DNA from: Luteimonas sp. FCS-9
GTDB lineage: Bacteria; Pseudomonadota; Gammaproteobacteria; Xanthomonadales; Xanthomonadaceae
Assembly (NCBI RefSeq): GCF_001014645.1
Contig: NZ_LASZ01000009.1
Location: 1 to 64,000, forward strand
Direction of reading: 5' to 3'
DNA length: 64,000 bases
The notes below the pieces were generated by a model that saw only the letters and a list, made by a program, of their open reading frames with translations, searched no databases and was not told the origin of the DNA. Numbering within the stretch: position 1 is the first letter of the stretch; the number at the start of each line of letters is the position of its first letter. Shown in pieces: positions 8,576 through 17,451 of the stretch. The position numbers and the translations under genes were made by a program.

Positions 8576-11500
8576 ATGCGTCGCACCCTGTTCCTCTCGA
8601 TCGCGCTCGCGCTGCAGGCCACCGCCACCGTCGGCGCGCAGACACCGACCACGGTCGCCGACTCCGCCCTTCCCGCCCAGCCGCTGGACCGCGCGCTCGA
8701 TGCGCTCTCGCGCAGGACCGGCCTGCAGTTCGTCTACGACGCCGGCGCACTGGGCAACCCGCAGGCGCACGCGGTCCCGGCCGGCCTGTCCGCGGACGAA
8801 AGCCTGCAGCGGCTGCTGGCCGGCACCGGGCTGCGCCATCGCTACGTCAACGCGTCCACGGTGACGATCGAGGCCGACCCCGCGCCCGTTGCCACGCCTG
8901 CGCCGCGCCCGGGCGCCGGTACGGCCGCGACGCCGGGCGCGGGCGACGTCGCCCGCACCGGCGAACCGCTGCAACTCGACGGCATCTCCGTCGTCGGCAG
9001 CTACAGCCGCAGTCTCGAGCAGGCGGTCGACCTCAAGCGCGCGACCCTCGCGTTCTCCGATTCGATCGTCGCCACCGACGTCGCGGACTTTCCCGAACAG
9101 AATCTCGCCGAGGCGCTGCAGCGCATGCCCGGCGTGGCGATCGAACGCAACAAGGGCCTGGGCAGCCGCGTCAACGTGCGCGGCCTGCCCGCCGACTACA
9201 CCCATGTCGCGATCAACGACCTGGCGACCGCGTCGGGCAACGGCGGACGCGACGTCGAGTTCGACATCTTCGCCTCGGAGATCATCCAGCAGGTCACCGT
9301 GCAGAAGTCCCCGACCGCGGCGGACGAGGAAGGCGGCATCGCCGGCGCCGTGCGGATCTCCACCGCGCGCCCGTTCGACTATGCGGGCCGCAAGCTGGTC
9401 GCCTCCGCCGAGGGCGCGCACAACTCGATCTCCGGCGAGAACGATCCCAAGGTCTCGTTCCTGGCCAGCGACACCTGGGGCGACTGGGGCGCGCTGGCCT
9501 CGTTCTCGCACGCCCGGCGCACCAACCGCACCGACGCGACCTCGGGCATCAACTTCCGGCCGCTGTCGCGCTTCCTGGGCGCGTCGGGCACGCGCGGCGC
9601 GCACGCCGAGGCGGTGTTCGAACGCGACACCGGGCTGGCGATCGGCGACCGCACCGACACCGCCGAGAGCAATCTGATCGTGTTCCAGGACAAGGTCGGC
9701 GATCGCGTCTATCTCAACGAACAGGAGAAATGGGGCGCGACCGCATCGCTGCAGTACCGGCCCAGTGCGTCGTTCGGCCTGACCTTCGACGCGATGCTCG
9801 GCGGCTACGACACGACCGAGGGCGAGTACGACGCCGCCGCCTATTCGGCCTCCAGCCGCAGCACGCTCGACACCATCCACGAATACGACGCCGACACGCT
9901 CGCCCGGCACGGCATCGTGGTGCTGCGCGACGTGTCCTACACCGCGACCCAGCACGAGTTCCTCAGCAAGGAACGCGTGAGCGAGACCGACTATCGCCAG
10001 TACAGCGCCGCCCTGGACTGGCGCGGCGACGCGTGGCGCGTCGATGCGATGCTCGGCTATTCCGGCGCGGACCGCACGCTCGACTACGCCAACCTCAAGC
10101 ATGTCGCCTACGCGCCGTCGCGCACGCGCTGGACCGGGCGCAGCGGCGAGACGATCCCCAGCGACGATCCGGCGACGATCGACATGTACGATGCGCCCGA
10201 CCGCTACCTGTTCGAGGCCTACGAGACCACTCGCGAGCGCGTCGTCGACGACAAGTACGCCGCCCAGGTCAATGTCGCACGTACCCTCGACCTGGCGTTC
10301 GCGCCGGCGCTGCACACGCTGCGCTTGGGCGCACGCCGCACCGACAAGTCCAAGGAGCGCGAGTACGGCGAGGCCAAGATCACCGGGCCGGCCGCCGGCG
10401 ACGGCTCGTGGGCGAACGTCCGCACACTGGCCGACAGCCCGCTGGAATGGATCGGCGACATCGTGCCCGGCGGCCGCTATCGCGCCGGGGACCTGGCCTG
10501 GCGGCAGGTCTCCAACGACTACGCCCGCGACGCGTTCCGCTACCCGGGGTTCTCCACGCCGTTCGAGGATGGCCAGTACTACCGCGTCGACGAGGACGTG
10601 ACCAGCGCCTACGCGATGGCCGAACTGGCCTTCGACGTCGGCATGGTGCCGGTCTCGGCGAATGCCGGCGTGCGCTGGGTCGACACCTCGGTGCTGTCCT
10701 ACGGCTACCACCCCGTCCAGCGCGAGGACGGCAGCACCGGCTACACCGACGCGCCCGTGTCGAAGGCCGGCAGCTACACCGACGTGCTGCCGAGCTTCAA
10801 CGCGACCGCCGAGCTCGCCAGCGGCCTGCTGCTGCGCGCCGCGGCGTCGAAGACGCTGATCCGGCCCGCCCTGACGGACGTGGCCTACAAGCGCACCGCC
10901 AGCTGGAGTTCCTACCGGTTCACCGACGGCAACCCGGACCTGCAGCCGACCTACGCCGACCAGTGGGAGATCGGCCTGGAAAAGTACCTCGACAACGGCG
11001 GCCTGCTGGCGGCCTCGTACTTCCGCAAGACCATCGACGGCGTGGTGATCAACGCGCTGACGGGCACGGTCGAGGACGTGGCCGTCTACAACGCCAACGG
11101 CACGCTCAACGGCATCTACGACTTCGACGTCTACCAGCCGGTCAACGCCGACGGCAGCTATCGCGTCGACGGCATCGAGCTGATCGCCCAGCTGCCGCTG
11201 TCGATGCTCCATCCCGCGCTCGAGGGCTTCGGCGTCAACGCCAACTACACCCTGCTCGACAGTTCGCTGGCCGGCGAATCGGACCTGGGCATCGCCACGC
11301 CGATGCCGGGCCTGGCCGAGAAGACCTACAACCTCACCGTCTACTACGAGAACGACCGCTTCGACGCACGGCTGGCCTACAACCACAAGGACGAATACGT
11401 GGAGAGCATCGGCTACAACATGTACCCGATCTACCGCGATGCCTACGGCCAGCTCGACGTGTCGATCGGCTGGCGCCTGAACGACCATCTCAAGCTCAGC

Positions 11501-11620
11501 CTCAAGGGCATCAACCTCACCGACGAGGCGACGACCGGCTACACCATGGACCCGTCGTTCCCGACGATGTACGAGCTGTCGGGCAAGCGCATCAGCCTGG
11601 GCCTGCGCGCCGACTTCTGA
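8576..11620 (+). CDS. TonB-dependent receptor with N-terminal STN signalling domain
   Basis: 1014 residues. The signal peptide ends near VGA/Q22. A secretin/TonB N-terminal (STN) domain follows at residues about 33-100 (LPAQPLDRALDALSRRTGLQ, LQRLLAGTGL). The plug domain contains DFPEQNLAEALQRMPGVAIER and VNVRGLPADYTHVAIND. A large beta-barrel ends in the Phe-terminated strand GLRADF. The length and plug motifs match the TonB-Xanth-Caul type receptors of Xanthomonadales and Caulobacter, usually linked to carbohydrate or complex organic ligands. The STN domain and the FecI/FecR genes just upstream predict ligand-induced expression. The downstream PHP metallohydrolase hints that the ligand is a phosphate ester or a related molecule; that part is inference. 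Confidence 0.9.
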   Translation: MRRTLFLSIALALQATATVGAQTPTTVADSALPAQPLDRALDALSRRTGLQFVYDAGALGNPQAHAVPAGLSADESLQRLLAGTGLRHRYVNASTVTIEADPAPVATPAPRPGAGTAATPGAGDVARTGEPLQLDGISVVGSYSRSLEQAVDLKRATLAFSDSIVATDVADFPEQNLAEALQRMPGVAIERNKGLGSRVNVRGLPADYTHVAINDLATASGNGGRDVEFDIFASEIIQQVTVQKSPTAADEEGGIAGAVRISTARPFDYAGRKLVASAEGAHNSISGENDPKVSFLASDTWGDWGALASFSHARRTNRTDATSGINFRPLSRFLGASGTRGAHAEAVFERDTGLAIGDRTDTAESNLIVFQDKVGDRVYLNEQEKWGATASLQYRPSASFGLTFDAMLGGYDTTEGEYDAAAYSASSRSTLDTIHEYDADTLARHGIVVLRDVSYTATQHEFLSKERVSETDYRQYSAALDWRGDAWRVDAMLGYSGADRTLDYANLKHVAYAPSRTRWTGRSGETIPSDDPATIDMYDAPDRYLFEAYETTRERVVDDKYAAQVNVARTLDLAFAPALHTLRLGARRTDKSKEREYGEAKITGPAAGDGSWANVRTLADSPLEWIGDIVPGGRYRAGDLAWRQVSNDYARDAFRYPGFSTPFEDGQYYRVDEDVTSAYAMAELAFDVGMVPVSANAGVRWVDTSVLSYGYHPVQREDGSTGYTDAPVSKAGSYTDVLPSFNATAELASGLLLRAAASKTLIRPALTDVAYKRTASWSSYRFTDGNPDLQPTYADQWEIGLEKYLDNGGLLAASYFRKTIDGVVINALTGTVEDVAVYNANGTLNGIYDFDVYQPVNADGSYRVDGIELIAQLPLSMLHPALEGFGVNANYTLLDSSLAGESDLGIATPMPGLAEKTYNLTVYYENDRFDARLAYNHKDEYVESIGYNMYPIYRDAYGQLDVSIGWRLNDHLKLSLKGINLTDEATTGYTMDPSFPTMYELSGKRISLGLRADF

Positions 11621-11729
11621 GCACCGCGCCCGCGCGTGGGGCATCGCGTCCCGCGCGCGGGGCGGCGGCCGGCTGCGTGCACGATCCGCAGCCCGCGCCG
11701 GATACCCGACGACGAACACAGGACATCGC

Positions 11730-13133
11730 ATGCATCTCCGACCATACCGCCCGTTGCCGGCCCTGGCGCTAGCCTGGGCGGTCACCCTCGCCGCCACCGC
11801 AACGGCCACCGATGCCGATGCAGGGCGCGCCTGGCAGGCGGGCGACCACCACGTCCACAGCGAATGGAGCGTGACCTGGGACCGCACGGTCTCGCCGCCG
11901 CGTCCGATCCGCGGCGGCGATTCGCCCTACACGCGGTCCCGCAACGCGCAGCAGGCGCTGGCCCACGGCCTGCGCTGGATCGTGCACACCGACCACGGCG
12001 GCCCCGGCCATTCGGTCGTCACGCGCGACCAGGCCTGGCCGGCACTCCAGCGTGCCCGCCGAGACGTGCCCGACCTGATCCAGTTCAACGGCATGGAGTT
12101 CGACGTGCCGGGCGCCGAACACGCCTCGCTGATCGTCGCCCCAGGGCCGGACGAACGCGACCGGCTGGTGGAGATCGAACGGCGATTCGGACGCAGCGAA
12201 CCGCTGCACGGCGAGGGGCGCGATCACGAAGAGTTAATGCTCGACGCCCTGGCGCACATGCGCGCGTTGCCGACACCGCCGCTGCTCGTGGTCAACCATC
12301 CCGCGCGCACCGCGACCGGCATCGGCACCTGGGGCCAGGTCGAACCGCGCGAATTGCGCGCCTGGCACGATGCCGCGCCGCAGGTCGTGGTCGGCATGGA
12401 GGGCGCGCCAGGCCACCAGGCCACGCGCGACGAACGCGGGCTGTACCGCAACCCGGCCGCACCGACGTTCGGCGGCTTCGACCAGATGACCGCCACCGTC
12501 GGCGGCGTGTGGGACGAACTGCTGGCCGAAGGCCGCCGCTTCTGGATCACCGCGACCTCCGATTCGCACAAGAACCTGCGCGACGGCGGCCGCGACTTCG
12601 ACCCAGGCGAGTACAGCAAGACCTGGGTCTGGGCGCGGCCGGACGCGCACGATCTCCTCGACGGCCTGCGCGCCGGTCGCATGTTCGCGGTCACCGGCGA
12701 CCTGATCGACGCCCTGGAGCTGACGGTGCGCAGCGAGCGCGGCAGCGCGACGATGGGCGGCCGCCTGGCCGCCGCCCCCGGGGAGACGCTGCGCATCCGG
12801 CTGCGGGTCCGCCAGCCGGCCGCGCCGAACGCGAACGGCGACCGCCCGCCCCTGGCGCAGATGGCGGTGATCGTCGGCACGCCGGTCGCCGGCGGCGCGC
12901 CGGCCATGCAGGTCCATCGTTTCGAACGCGCGCAGCTGCAGCGCGAGGGCGCCTGGTGGTCGGTCGATCTGGAGATCCCCGCCCCCGCCGCAGGCGCCTT
13001 CGTCCGCGCCCGCGGCAGCAGCACAGACGAGGTCGAGCCGCTGGCCGACGTGCCGGGCGAGGATCCCTGGCAGGACCTGTGGTTCTACGCCAATCCGGTG
13101 TTCGTCGAGGTCGCGGACGCATCGCCACCCTAA
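11730..13133 (+). CDS. secreted CehA/McbA-like PHP-domain metallohydrolase
   Basis: 467 residues with a signal peptide (about residues 1-30, ending ATATATDADA). PHP metal-binding motifs are visible: GDHHVHSEWS near residue 38 and VHTDHG near 87, then NGMEFDVPG and a later TSDSHKN. This matches the CehA/McbA-type family, which includes carbaryl hydrolase and phosphoesterase-like enzymes. An AGGA site precedes the ATG. It lies 109 bp after the receptor gene on the same strand and is probably cotranscribed or co-regulated, so it likely acts in the periplasm on what the receptor imports. The substrate is unknown. Confidence 0.82.
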   Translation: MHLRPYRPLPALALAWAVTLAATATATDADAGRAWQAGDHHVHSEWSVTWDRTVSPPRPIRGGDSPYTRSRNAQQALAHGLRWIVHTDHGGPGHSVVTRDQAWPALQRARRDVPDLIQFNGMEFDVPGAEHASLIVAPGPDERDRLVEIERRFGRSEPLHGEGRDHEELMLDALAHMRALPTPPLLVVNHPARTATGIGTWGQVEPRELRAWHDAAPQVVVGMEGAPGHQATRDERGLYRNPAAPTFGGFDQMTATVGGVWDELLAEGRRFWITATSDSHKNLRDGGRDFDPGEYSKTWVWARPDAHDLLDGLRAGRMFAVTGDLIDALELTVRSERGSATMGGRLAAAPGETLRIRLRVRQPAAPNANGDRPPLAQMAVIVGTPVAGGAPAMQVHRFERAQLQREGAWWSVDLEIPAPAAGAFVRARGSSTDEVEPLADVPGEDPWQDLWFYANPVFVEVADASPP

Positions 13134-13366
13134 GAGCCCGCTCGGCGACGGCGCGCAGCCCGCGCCTGGCACGCCGCCACCGGATGCGCCGCCAGGGCAG
13201 TGATGCACTGCCGCACCGGCCGGCCCCAGGCGCCAACGCCATTGCATCGGAACTGTGACTGGCTGGGCAATTCGGATCCTCCGACGGCGAATCGGCCGCC
13301 CGGCGATTGACCCCAGCCCGCCGCGTGCGCAGGGTCCGGAGGACATCGGACGCAGGAGGCGGTCGC

Positions 13367-13960
13367 ATGCCACGTCGCATGCCATGGATCTGGTTGGGCC
13401 TGCTGGGCGCCTGCGCGCTGGTCGCGGTGCTCGCCTGGCAGAACCGCGAGCTGCGCGAGGAACGGCGCTGGTTCGTCGCGCGGACCACCGAGCCGTACTT
13501 GGGCATGTACGTCCCGAAGGTCGAGGCGACGACGCTCGACGGCGCGTCGCACGTGCTCGGCGCGCCGGACGGCGCATTCCAGGTGCTGTACTTCTTCACC
13601 CCGACCTGCCCGTACTCGCGCCGCTCGCTGCCGCGCGTGGCCGATGCGGCGCGCCGCATCGCCGAGACGCACGGGCCGGACGCGCAGTTGCTGGGCGTGT
13701 GCCATTGCACGCCGGCGCAGGCGCGCGCGTACGCGGCCGAGCACCGCCTTCCGTTTCCGGTGACCACGCTGACCGACCGACGCCACGTGATGCTGTTTCG
13801 CGCGCGCAACGTGCCCGCGACGCTGGCGCTCGACCGCGACGGCCGGGTCCGCTACGCGCGCGTGGGCGCCTTCGATACCAAGGAGCGGGTGCAGGACCTT
13901 CTGGCCGCGCTGCGACGCACGGATGCGTCGGCGGCCCTGGCCACTGTCGAGGAGCGATGA
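13367..13960 (+). CDS. membrane-anchored thioredoxin-fold protein (redoxin)
   Basis: 197 residues; the start is fixed by a perfect AGGAGG 7 nt before the ATG. The N-terminal anchor is IWLGLLGACALVAVLAW. A TlpA/redoxin-type fold follows, with FFTPTCPYSRRSLP as the active-site loop and a typical cis-Pro region NVPATLALDRDG. The active site is CPYS, not CxxC, so only one redox Cys is present there; another Cys pair is GVCHC. It should face the periplasm. The next gene, an exported Cys-rich peptide, starts 1 nt after this stop, which suggests the redoxin acts on that peptide's cysteines. Function beyond the fold is inference. Confidence 0.8.
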   Translation: MPRRMPWIWLGLLGACALVAVLAWQNRELREERRWFVARTTEPYLGMYVPKVEATTLDGASHVLGAPDGAFQVLYFFTPTCPYSRRSLPRVADAARRIAETHGPDAQLLGVCHCTPAQARAYAAEHRLPFPVTTLTDRRHVMLFRARNVPATLALDRDGRVRYARVGAFDTKERVQDLLAALRRTDASAALATVEER

Positions 13961-13961
13961 G

Positions 13962-14177
13962 ATGAGACGTTACTGGAAGACGATGCGCAACGCCGCGGCC
14001 GCCGCGCTGTTCGTGGGCTGCATGGGCTTCGGCGCGATGCAGGCCGTGGCCGACGACGGCACGACCGGCGAGGCCTCGTGCAGCGCGTGGGCCTGCGCGC
14101 AGGAATGCGCGCCGTTCGGCGGCGACCTGGGGCCGGGCGGGCCGGGCCAGCCGCTGCAGTGCTACTGCTGCGGCTGA
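13962..14177 (+). CDS. small exported Cys-rich peptide (71 aa), unknown function
   Basis: 71 residues. A basic N terminus and a hydrophobic segment (AAAAALFVGCMGFGAM) end in AVADD, a plausible signal-peptidase site. The mature part of about 40 residues has six cysteines spaced C-x4-C-x3-C-x17-C-x-C-C and a Gly/Pro-rich middle. A GAGGAG ribosome site overlaps the end of the redoxin gene, 1 nt upstream, so the pair is translationally coupled. No known family is recognised. It could be a disulfide-rich secreted microprotein, a metal-binding peptide or a peptide-natural-product precursor; no modification enzymes other than the redoxin are adjacent. Confidence 0.7.
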   Translation: MRRYWKTMRNAAAAALFVGCMGFGAMQAVADDGTTGEASCSAWACAQECAPFGGDLGPGGPGQPLQCYCCG

Positions 14178-14187
14178 GTGCGGACAT

Positions 14188-14217
14188 GCCCGGTGCCGGC
14201 GAACGCCGGCGCCGGGC
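14188..14217. terminator. hairpin between convergent peptide and fabV genes
   Basis: A 13-bp stem GCCCGGTGCCGGC / GCCGGCGCCGGGC with one wobble pair and loop GAAC lies between the stop of the Cys-rich peptide and the stop of fabV. No T-run follows on either side, so its efficiency as an intrinsic terminator is uncertain. Confidence 0.5.
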
Positions 14218-14238
14218 ACGCACCGCGGTCGCGCGCGC

Positions 14239-15450
14239 TCAGTCGCGCAGTTCGATCACGTCGAACTCGACCACCGGGTCGACGTCCGCGTCGTAGTCGA
14301 CGTCGTCGCGCTCGAAGCCGAACAGCTTCAGGAACTCGTGCTTGTAGCCGGCGTAATCGGTCAGCGCGGTCAGGTTGTCGGTCGTGACCTGCGGCCACAG
14401 CACCTTGCACTGCGCCTGCACCTCGTCGCGCAGTTCCCAGTCGTCCAGACGCAGGCGGTGCTCGTCGTCGAGCTCGGCCGGCGCGCCGTCGGCGCGGTAC
14501 ATGCGCTCGCGCAGCAGGCGGTCGAGCTGGTCGAGCGTGCCTTCGTGCAGGCCCAGTTCCTTCATGACCTTGAAGACGATCGCGATGTACAGCGGCAGCA
14601 CCGGGATCGCGGCGCTGGCCTGGGTGACCACCGACTTGAGCACGGCGACGTTGGCGCTGCCGCCCGTGGGCCGCAGCTGCGCGTCGAGCCGGCGCGCGGT
14701 CGCGTCGAGATCGGCCTTGGCGCGGCCCAGCGCGCCGTGCCAGTAGATCGGCCAGGTGATCTCGGTGCCAATGTAGCTGAAGGCGACGGTCTTCGCGCCG
14801 TCGGCCAGCACGCCGGCCTCGCGCAGCGCGTCGATCCACAGCTGCCAGTCCTGGCCGCCCATGACGGTCACGGTGTCGGCGATCTCCTGCTCGGTCGCCG
14901 GCTCGACGGTCGCCTCGATCACCTGGTCCTTGTTGGTGTCGATCGCGGTCGAGGTGTAGGCCTGGCCGATCGGCTTGAGCGCCGAGCGCTTGAGCTCGCC
15001 GGTGCCGGGCAGCTTGCGCACCGGCGAGGCCAGCGAATAGATCACCAGATCCACCTGCCCGCCCATCTCGTCGCGGATCAGCGCGATCGCCTGCTCGCGC
15101 GCGGCGTCGGAGAACGCGTCGCCGTTGATCGAGCGGCTGTACAGCCCCGCCTGCTTGGCGGCCTTGTCGAACGCCGCGGCGTTGTACCAGCCGGCGGTGC
15201 CGGGCTTCTTCTCGGTGCCGGGCTTCTCGAAGAACACGCCGAGCGTGTCGGCGCCGAAGCCGAAGGCCGCGCTGATGCGCGCCGCCAGCCCGTAGCCGCT
15301 CGACGCACCGATCACCAGCACCTTCTTCGGGCCGTCGTCGCGCACGCCGCGCGCCTGCGTCGCCTCGATCTGGTCGCGCACGTTGTACGCGCATCCGGTG
15401 GGATGCGTGGTGGTGCAGATGAAGCCGCGGACCTTGGGATGGATGATCAC
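14239..15450 (-). CDS. fabV: trans-2-enoyl-CoA/ACP reductase FabV
   Basis: 403 residues from a GTG start; the N terminus (M)[19 protein letters not shown] is the family's typical beginning. The NAD(H)-binding segment [16 protein letters not shown] lies near residues 44-59. The catalytic Tyr-x8-Lys is Y236...K245 ([10 protein letters not shown]). FabV is the single-chain, triclosan-resistant enoyl reductase that completes the fatty-acid elongation cycle in Xanthomonas, Burkholderia and Vibrio. Length equals the family norm (about 400). It is monocistronic and convergent with the peptide gene. Confidence 0.97.
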   Translation of the reverse strand: MIIHPKVRGFICTTTHPTGCAYNVRDQIEATQARGVRDDGPKKVLVIGASSGYGLAARISAAFGFGADTLGVFFEKPGTEKKPGTAGWYNAAAFDKAAKQAGLYSRSINGDAFSDAAREQAIALIRDEMGGQVDLVIYSLASPVRKLPGTGELKRSALKPIGQAYTSTAIDTNKDQVIEATVEPATEQEIADTVTVMGGQDWQLWIDALREAGVLADGAKTVAFSYIGTEITWPIYWHGALGRAKADLDATARRLDAQLRPTGGSANVAVLKSVVTQASAAIPVLPLYIAIVFKVMKELGLHEGTLDQLDRLLRERMYRADGAPAELDDEHRLRLDDWELRDEVQAQCKVLWPQVTTDNLTALTDYAGYKHEFLKLFGFERDDVDYDADVDPVVEFDVIELRD

Positions 15451-15640
15451 TGTGCTGCCCGGTTGTCGTGGAAATCGGGCGCCAGTTTAAGGCGTGCCGC
15501 CGCCTCGGTCCCGTACGGGGGGCAATGGTGCGCGGCGAACCCGGATGCTGCATTGCGTCGGCGCGATTGACAGCGCGCCGGCCGCCCGCTGAACTGGGCG
15601 CCCCGGGCGCGCCTGCGCCCTGCTGCGGATCCCGCTTCCG

Positions 15641-16189
15641 ATGTCATCCCGCTGGCTCGATTCCCCGGACCGCTACGGCCTGGTCACCCGCCTGCTGCAC
15701 TGGGGCATGGCCGCGCTGTTCGCGTGGCAGTTCGTCGGCATGGGCGTGAAGCTGGCGCTCGGCCGCCACGCCCTGACCGCCTTCCTCGTCGGCACCCACA
15801 AGCCGGTCGGCACGCTGCTGATGCTGCTGATCCTCGCGCGCGGCGCATGGGGGCTGTCGCAATGGCGGCGCCGGCCGCCGCATCCGCCGACCTGGACCGG
15901 CCGCGCCGCGCTGGCCGGGCACGCGGCGCTGTACGCGCTGATGGCCTGGGTGCCGACGGTCGCGCTGCTGCGCGAGTACGGCTCGGGCAAGGGCTTCGCG
16001 CCCTGGGGCGTGCCGCTGCTGCCCGCCACCGGCGTCGAACAGGCGGCATGGATGGCGCCGGCGAACCTGTCGCACGGCGTGCTGGCCTGGACGTTGCTCG
16101 CGCTGGTCGTCGGCCACGTGCTGATGGTCGCGGTGCACCACCTGTTCTGGCGCGACACCACGCTCGCGCGGATGGCCGGTCGGCTTTAG
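15641..16189 (+). CDS. cytochrome b561
   Basis: 182 residues with four predicted membrane helices. Histidines positioned as haem ligands are LLHWGM (helix 1), VGTHKPVG (after helix 1), HAALYALMAWV (helix 3) and GHVLMVAVHHLFW (helix 4). This is the bacterial YodB/CybB-type di-haem b561, an inner-membrane electron carrier that oxidises quinol or passes electrons to periplasmic acceptors. The gene stands alone, 89 bp before the next operon. Confidence 0.9.
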   Translation: MSSRWLDSPDRYGLVTRLLHWGMAALFAWQFVGMGVKLALGRHALTAFLVGTHKPVGTLLMLLILARGAWGLSQWRRRPPHPPTWTGRAALAGHAALYALMAWVPTVALLREYGSGKGFAPWGVPLLPATGVEQAAWMAPANLSHGVLAWTLLALVVGHVLMVAVHHLFWRDTTLARMAGRL

Positions 16190-16243
16190 GCGCACGCCGG
16201 GCGCCTGCGACGACCGGTCGCCGGCGCGGCTCGCCGGTTTCGT

Positions 16244-16261
16244 TATATCCTTTCGGACATA
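16244..16261. promoter_or_regulatory. inverted repeat TATATCC-N4-GGACATA upstream of exported-protein operon
   Basis: An 18-bp dyad in an AT-rich patch, 17 nt before the start at 16279. A near-identical dyad is found before the receptor gene at 17335-17352. In opposite orientation the two sites align over about 20 bp as CGTTATAT(C/T)C(T/A)(T/A)TCGGA. Sharing and position suggest a common repressor operator over the promoter. The regulator is not identified. Confidence 0.5.
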
Positions 16262-16278
16262 TCGGAACCGGCCCCGCC

Positions 16279-16827
16279 ATGCGTCCCTGTCTCCCGCTCC
16301 TCGTCCTGTCGCTGCTCGCCGTCCCCGCGTTCGCGGCCGGTCCCGCGCCCGCCGCGGCCCTGCCCGCGGGCTGCGACACCTTCCATTGGGACGTCGCGCA
16401 GGAACTGTCGCTGCTGCAGACCCCGCCCGCCGCCGTGGTCGCCGGCACCGGCGGCGAGGCGACGACGCGGATCGAGCCGGGCACGTTCTATCGCGCCGCG
16501 CTGCACCCGCAGGCGGAGGTCGCGCTCGCGGCGCCCCCGGGCAAGCCGATGCTCGACGACGACGCGATGGCCGGGCTGCTGACGTTCCGCGTACCCGCCG
16601 ACGGCCGCTACCGCGTCTCGATCACCACCGGCCACTGGATCGACGTCGTCGACGACGGCGCGATCGTCGCCTCGCTGGACTTCCAGGGCCGCCGCGGCTG
16701 CCCGCTGGCGCACAAGATCGTCGAGTTCGAACTGCGGGACGGCCGCGACCTGGTGCTGCAGTTCGCCGGTGGCGACGCGCCCGTGTCGGGCGTCGCGGTG
16801 ACCGCGGTGCCCGCGCCCGCGCGATGA
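16279..16827 (+). CDS. exported protein of unknown function, TonB-receptor-linked
   Basis: 182 residues with a clear signal peptide (LPLLVLSLLAVPAFAAG). The mature part is mostly beta-rich, with YRVSITTGHWIDVVDDG and two conserved-looking Cys (AGCDTFHWDV and RRGCPLAHK). Similar proteins next to TonB receptors in Xanthomonadales have sometimes been labelled homogentisate dioxygenase, but none of that enzyme's motifs are visible. It is the first gene of a unit with the DUF1111-like gene (ATGA overlap). A periplasmic accessory role in metal or ligand acquisition is inference. Confidence 0.65.
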   Translation: MRPCLPLLVLSLLAVPAFAAGPAPAAALPAGCDTFHWDVAQELSLLQTPPAAVVAGTGGEATTRIEPGTFYRAALHPQAEVALAAPPGKPMLDDDAMAGLLTFRVPADGRYRVSITTGHWIDVVDDGAIVASLDFQGRRGCPLAHKIVEFELRDGRDLVLQFAGGDAPVSGVAVTAVPAPAR

Positions 16828-17273
16828 CCTCGCGCAGGCGCCTGGCGTCGTCGCTGCTGCTGGGCGGCGCGGCGCTGGCCGCGTTCGCCGCCGTCGCGCC
16901 ATCGCCGGTCGCCGTGCAGGCCGATGGCCGCACGCCGGTGGCATGGCGCGCGCTCGATGCCGCGCAGACCGAGGCCTTCCATCTCGGCCACGCCGTCTAC
17001 AACACCTCGTGGCTGCCCGCGGGCGACGGCGGCGGCCGGCGCGACGGGCTCGGCGCGCCTGTGCGGAGCCTGTGGCGCACGGCGCCGCTGTGGGGCATGA
17101 GCACCGCGCTCGAGGGCGGTCGCCCGGTCCGGCTGCTGCACGACGGGCGCGCGCGCAGCATCGACGAGGCGATCGGCTGGCACGACGGCAACGCCGCGCC
17201 GGCCCGCGCCCGCTACGAGCGCATGCCGGCGGCCGAGCGCGCCCGCCTGCTCGCCTGGATCTCCGCGCTCTGA
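16824..17273 (+). CDS. DUF1111-like (di-haem oxidoreductase) protein lacking the haem core
   Basis: 149 residues. The N terminus has an export signal with an SRRRLASSLLLGG twin-Arg-like start. The middle (FHLGHAVYNTSW ... RRDGLG) resembles the beginning of DUF1111 di-haem proteins, and the rest (WRTAPLWGMSTA, LLHDGRARSIDEAIGWHDG) resembles their end. A normal DUF1111 protein has about 450 residues with two CxxCH haem sites between these blocks. Here the blocks are joined directly and no CxxCH is present. The frame is open and coupled to the previous gene, so it may be a working minimal protein, not a dead gene. Confidence 0.65.
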   Translation: MTSRRRLASSLLLGGAALAAFAAVAPSPVAVQADGRTPVAWRALDAAQTEAFHLGHAVYNTSWLPAGDGGGRRDGLGAPVRSLWRTAPLWGMSTALEGGRPVRLLHDGRARSIDEAIGWHDGNAAPARARYERMPAAERARLLAWISAL

Positions 17274-17334
17274 CCGCCCCCGCCCCGGGCCGCACCCGCA
17301 CCGGCAATGCACGCGCCGGTTGACCTCGGATCGC

Positions 17335-17352
17335 TATATCCGATTGAATATA
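17335..17352. promoter_or_regulatory. second copy of the TATATCC-N4 inverted repeat, over receptor promoter
   Basis: TATATCC-GATT-GAATATA, one mismatch from perfect symmetry, 99 bp before the receptor ATG at 17452. A possible sigma-70 promoter (TTGACC at 17320-17325, TTGAAT at 17344-17349, 18-nt spacer) would have its -10 inside this dyad, as expected for a repressor operator. See the paired site at 16244-16261. Confidence 0.5.
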
Positions 17353-17451
17353 ACGACCCGCCGCCGGCGGACCACCCGCCCACGACCGCACGCGACCGCC
17401 CGACCGGGCCGGCGCGTCGGCCGCGCGCATGCCCCCCGATTGGAAATCCGC

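Noticed and set aside
8474..11887. A 1137-codon open frame opposite the TonB receptor
   Set aside because: It is the antisense shadow of a gene with clear plug and barrel motifs; no start signal and no family features.
16240..16262. The TATATCC dyad considered as a Zur or Fur box
   Set aside because: Zur sites in gammaproteobacteria are close to GTTATA-N-TATAAC and Fur sites to GATAAT repeats; spacing and half-sites here do not match.
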